DNA of 64,000 nt from Dasyornis broadbenti (taxonomy: Eukaryota; Chordata; Aves; Passeriformes; Dasyornithidae): positions 141,964-205,963 of the forward strand of contig VZRN01003447.1 of assembly GCA_013397935.1 (NCBI GenBank). The letters are read 5' to 3'. The notes below the pieces were generated by a model. It did not search any database. It saw nothing but the letters and a program-made list of their open reading frames with translations, and was not told where the DNA came from. Shown here one piece after another: positions 61,701 through 64,000 of this stretch. Within the stretch, counting starts at the first letter, position 1; each line of letters begins with the position of its first letter. The position numbers and the translations under genes were made by a program.

Positions 61701-62860
61701 GAAAAAAGAAAGGTTAAAGTCTGTTAAAATGAGAAATAGAATGTTTGGCAGCCTCTGCTGTTGTATTTACAAGGATGCTGCTGCTCTAAGGGGAGACATC
61801 TTCTTGAGGATGGTCAGAGTGGGCTGTTGTACAAACATCTTGGTGGCAGGGTCTTCTGGAGCTTGATGGCCCTGAATACTCAGCTGAAAGGTGAAGAAGA
61901 AATCACATCATAGGAGGAAAGGTCCTCCTCCTATGGACCTTATGCAAGGGTGTTCTTGTGACTGTCCACGTGAGTGGGTCACACCTGAAAGGAGGGATTA
62001 ATTTTTTTCCTAATTTCAAAACGTATTCACACAGCTTCGTGATTTACCAGACATGGTGAATTTCAGTGGCAGGAAAACAGCCTTTATTTGTTATAGCAAG
62101 ACTTGAAAATTACCATGAAAGCATAGAAGCCAAAGCACAAAATGCACTTTGTTTTAACCATGAAGCAGGAAAAGCAGTAAATATTTGACTAGTTATCCAA
62201 ACTGCTTGTCCCTGAAATGCAGAAAAGGAGAGATTTTCAAACTGTTGTATATAAAGAGCTTAGACTTTAACAGTATGTCAGAAGCCTTTCCCATCAGCTG
62301 CTCAAACTACCACTTCATTTGCAGAGTGGAGCATTTGATTTTCTACCTATCTGCTGATTCAGCTACCCTATTTGAAACGTTGCTAAAAGTTCAGGTCCTG
62401 CAATAATGATTGTGATAAGAAGCAAACAACTAATATCTCAAGAATGTACATGAACTTGAAAATCACTGTAGTATGGGAATGAAAATACTGCTTTGACATC
62501 CTTCAGTTCAGTGCAAAATGGATAAAAAGCCTATGACCCTATTTCACAAATCAAATGTAATTATAACTATGGAGAAAGTTGGGGTTTTTTTGGGGAAAAA
62601 TGTATTTACATTTCAGAGAAGCAAAATCACAATTATTTTCTATTTCTAAAAGTTGTATTTTAGGAAGATTGATACAACTAAGCCAAAAAAACAATGCTTA
62701 CGCCCTGAGAGTGTAGGTAGTCCACAGTCCTGGTGATGGTGCACAGCACAGCGCTGGCCTCCCGCTCGGAGAAACACTTCTGCCGAAGAATGCGATCCAA
62801 GAGCTCGCCTCCCCGCATCAGCTCCATCACCAGGTACACAAATTTCCCATCATCATAGAC
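52668..62860 (-). CDS. RPS6KA2: RPS6KA2 (RSK3) ribosomal S6 kinase, C-terminal kinase portion (partial, last six exons)
   Basis: Exons 62702-62860, 61377-61538, 56878-56954, 54249-54366, 53166-53303 and 52668-52793 give 259 residues ending in TAG. RSKs are two-kinase proteins. ERK docks at the tail and activates the C-terminal kinase, which in turn switches on the N-terminal kinase that phosphorylates substrates (family knowledge). Visible are the hinge (VYLVMELMRGGELL), the catalytic loop HRDLKPSN, DFG (CDFGFAKQLR), the activation segment LLMTPCYTANFVAPE with its ERK-site Thr, WSLGILLYTMLAG, and a tail with the autoinhibitory-type helix AMAATYFALNR, ERK-docking motif AQRRGMKRL and PDZ-ligand STRL. 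Paralogue choice rests on RSK3-specific residues (VNREYLS, YFALNRAPQAPRLEPV, TSTRL). The Lys-bearing exon of this domain, the N-terminal kinase and the promoter lie beyond the right edge. All phases agree. Confidence 0.96.
53166..53303 (-). CDS. RPS6KA2: RPS6KA2 exon (end of kinase fold)
   Basis: 46 codons: DIVSKMLHVDPHQRLTAVQV, LRHPWIVNREYLSQNQLSRQ, DVHLVK. The acceptor is ..TTAAACCCAG and the donor GTACCT. VNREYLSxNQLSRQD is typical of RSK3 rather than RSK1 or RSK2. Confidence 0.97.
54249..54366 (-). CDS. RPS6KA2: RPS6KA2 exon (FTPFANGPDDTPEEI..)
   Basis: 118 nt: completes Gly, then FTPFANGPDDTPEEILARIG, SGKYALTGGNWDSVSDNAK. The donor is GTCAGT. The acceptor follows a CT-repeat pyrimidine tract. 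Confidence 0.96.
54377..54391. repeat. (GA)n microsatellite inside a splice-acceptor pyrimidine tract
   Basis: 7.5 GA units, which read as (CT)n on the RPS6KA2 sense strand, starting 10 bases upstream of the exon edge. Confidence 0.95.
56878..56954 (-). CDS. RPS6KA2: RPS6KA2 exon (VLKRQGYDAACDIWSLG..)
   Basis: 77 nt: VLKRQGYDAACDIWSLGILL, YTMLA, then GG of a split Gly codon. The acceptor is ..CTTCACACAG and the donor GTGAGT. It covers the F helix of the C-terminal kinase. Confidence 0.96.
60891..61085 (-). mobile_element. CR1 LINE 3' fragment
   Basis: Begins CACAGAATCATGGCATAG (reverse complement of the CR1 3' end), then ACTGGAGATCATAAAGTTCA, ACTGCTCGGGATTGTGTCCA and GAGACTCCACAATGTCTCTG. 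It lies in an RPS6KA2 intron. Confidence 0.9.
61377..61538 (-). CDS. RPS6KA2: RPS6KA2 exon (catalytic loop, DFG, activation segment)
   Basis: 54 codons, VVHRDLKPSNILYMDESGNP through LLMTPCYTANFVAPE. It contains HRD, DFG and the TP activation site, all intact. The acceptor is ..TTCTTAAG and the donor GTAGGA. Confidence 0.97.
62702..62860 (-). CDS. RPS6KA2: RPS6KA2 exon (hinge and helices C-terminal to it)
   Basis: 53 codons, phase 0 to 0: VYDDGKFVYLVMELMRGGEL, LDRILRQKCFSEREASAVLC, TITRTVDYLHSQG. The acceptor is ..CTGTTCCAG and the donor GTAAGC. This is the most upstream RPS6KA2 exon in the window. Confidence 0.96.
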
Positions 62861-64000
62861 CTGGAACAGTAATAGAATAAATCCATGTTTTGGGCCCATT
62901 AACTTGGTGAAGGCTGGTCCTTTAATCACAGTGTTGGCTTGCTTTGTGTGAGAGGTTGCAAGTAGAAAATGTCAGCTAATGTGTGGGAAATGTGCCTATT
63001 ACAAAAAAAAGAAAAACCCTTTATAAAATTACTTAATCATCACTTTTGTCTTGTGTCTGAAGCAGCTTGCTGATTTGTCCACACAGAAATGTAGCTTTCC
63101 TGGTCTGCTATCACACCAGCAGAGCAGGCTCAGCTGTTAAAAACAGTACCACACCACACAGCTTCGAGTGTCTGCTGGCTCTCACCCAAGCATTCTTCTC
63201 AGTAGTGTTCTCTTTTTCCACTTCCACAGGATAACATTTGCCATTTCAAATATCAATATTTCCCTTTGACTCATGATCAGCTAAAGATCTGTATTATACT
63301 GTTGGCCAACACTTGCATCTAATGATATTATATAGTTTATATTTGTAGTTCTGGTGAATATATTGTTGATATCAGCTGCAAGACATTTTACATTCAATGT
63401 CAATGGCAATTGGTAAAAGACATTTTGTCATTTAAGTTGAAAGATGACCATTTTCATCGTCCTTTATCTGGACTGCAATAATAGGCAGTGTTATAGTCAT
63501 CAATGCTACATGTTTTTGGAAAGGAATATAAAACCTTATTTTGCACAGATTTTGAGATACTCTTTAACACTTAGGAATTAGGTGAGACTTTCCTGAGGGC
63601 ACATGATTAGCAGATTTGTATATACTTCTCTAAAGTCTAAACCATAATGTAGTGGCCACTGATACAAGCAGGATTTTGTCCTGCAAACTCTGAATCTGAC
63701 ATAGTGTAGACAATCTCTGGTGAGACTTCAGGCAACAAAAGTAAAATATCTCTGACTAAAGGCCATTACTTCATTTAAGCATAGTGAAAGCTATTTTTCA
63801 TATGAAAGGCTGAAGAAAAATACCTTAATGTCTTCTCAGGCTGCTTGAATAGAAGGTAAATAATCCCTGGCATTAAAACACAATCAGGGGAAATCTTAGA
63901 GACACTGTGAGCTCTCCTCTTCCCAACAAAGCAGGATCACTGGCTGCATGGGAATGGCTGCTGCCTGTGAAAGATCATCCCTATCCATCAGTACCACCGT
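62861..64000 (-). other. RPS6KA2 intron, right window edge
   Basis: I looked for the preceding RSK exon (the AVKII/HPNIITLKD region) and did not find it. Nothing else is recognised. Confidence 0.6.

Overview
This is a vertebrate nuclear window, most likely from a bird. Its genes are split into short exons with GT-AG (once GC-AG) introns. It carries several CR1 LINE 3' ends, the typical bird/reptile repeat, and the introns are compact. No bacterial-type operons, CRISPR arrays or RNA genes were recognised. Most long open frames are chance frames, CR1 fragments or GC-rich CpG-island frames.

Three genes are supported, all on the minus strand and so read right to left. (1) RPS6KA2 (RSK3): the last six coding exons, 62860 down to 52668, encode most of the C-terminal kinase domain and the ERK-docking/PDZ tail; upstream exons lie beyond the right edge. 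(2) MPC1 (mitochondrial pyruvate carrier 1): complete coding sequence in five exons, 31466 down to 21123, including a 4-base microexon and a GC-AG last intron. Its upstream promoter region is hidden by a 500-N gap. (3) SFT2D1 (SFT2 vesicle-traffic protein): coding exons 1-4, 13762 down to 3191; the later exons were not found and probably lie beyond the left edge. From memory, the same order and orientation (SFT2D1, MPC1, RPS6KA2) occurs in human 6q27, so this looks like a conserved syntenic block. The three genes do not form a pathway: they act in Golgi/endosome traffic, mitochondrial pyruvate import and ERK signalling.

Layout: 1-3190, probable SFT2D1 intron 4 with a solo LTR; 3191-13762, SFT2D1 with a CpG island at its 5' end; 13763-20134, intergenic; 20135-31466, MPC1 including its 3' UTR; 31467-32220, CpG island with the gap and a G-rich tandem repeat; 32221-52667, intergenic and probable RPS6KA2 3' UTR, with a duplicated block around a single N at 33424; 52668-64000, the RPS6KA2 3' portion.

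I found no evidence of a new biological system. The most interesting items are the MPC1 microexon, whose skipping would shift the frame, the MPC1 GC donor, and the likely assembly duplication.
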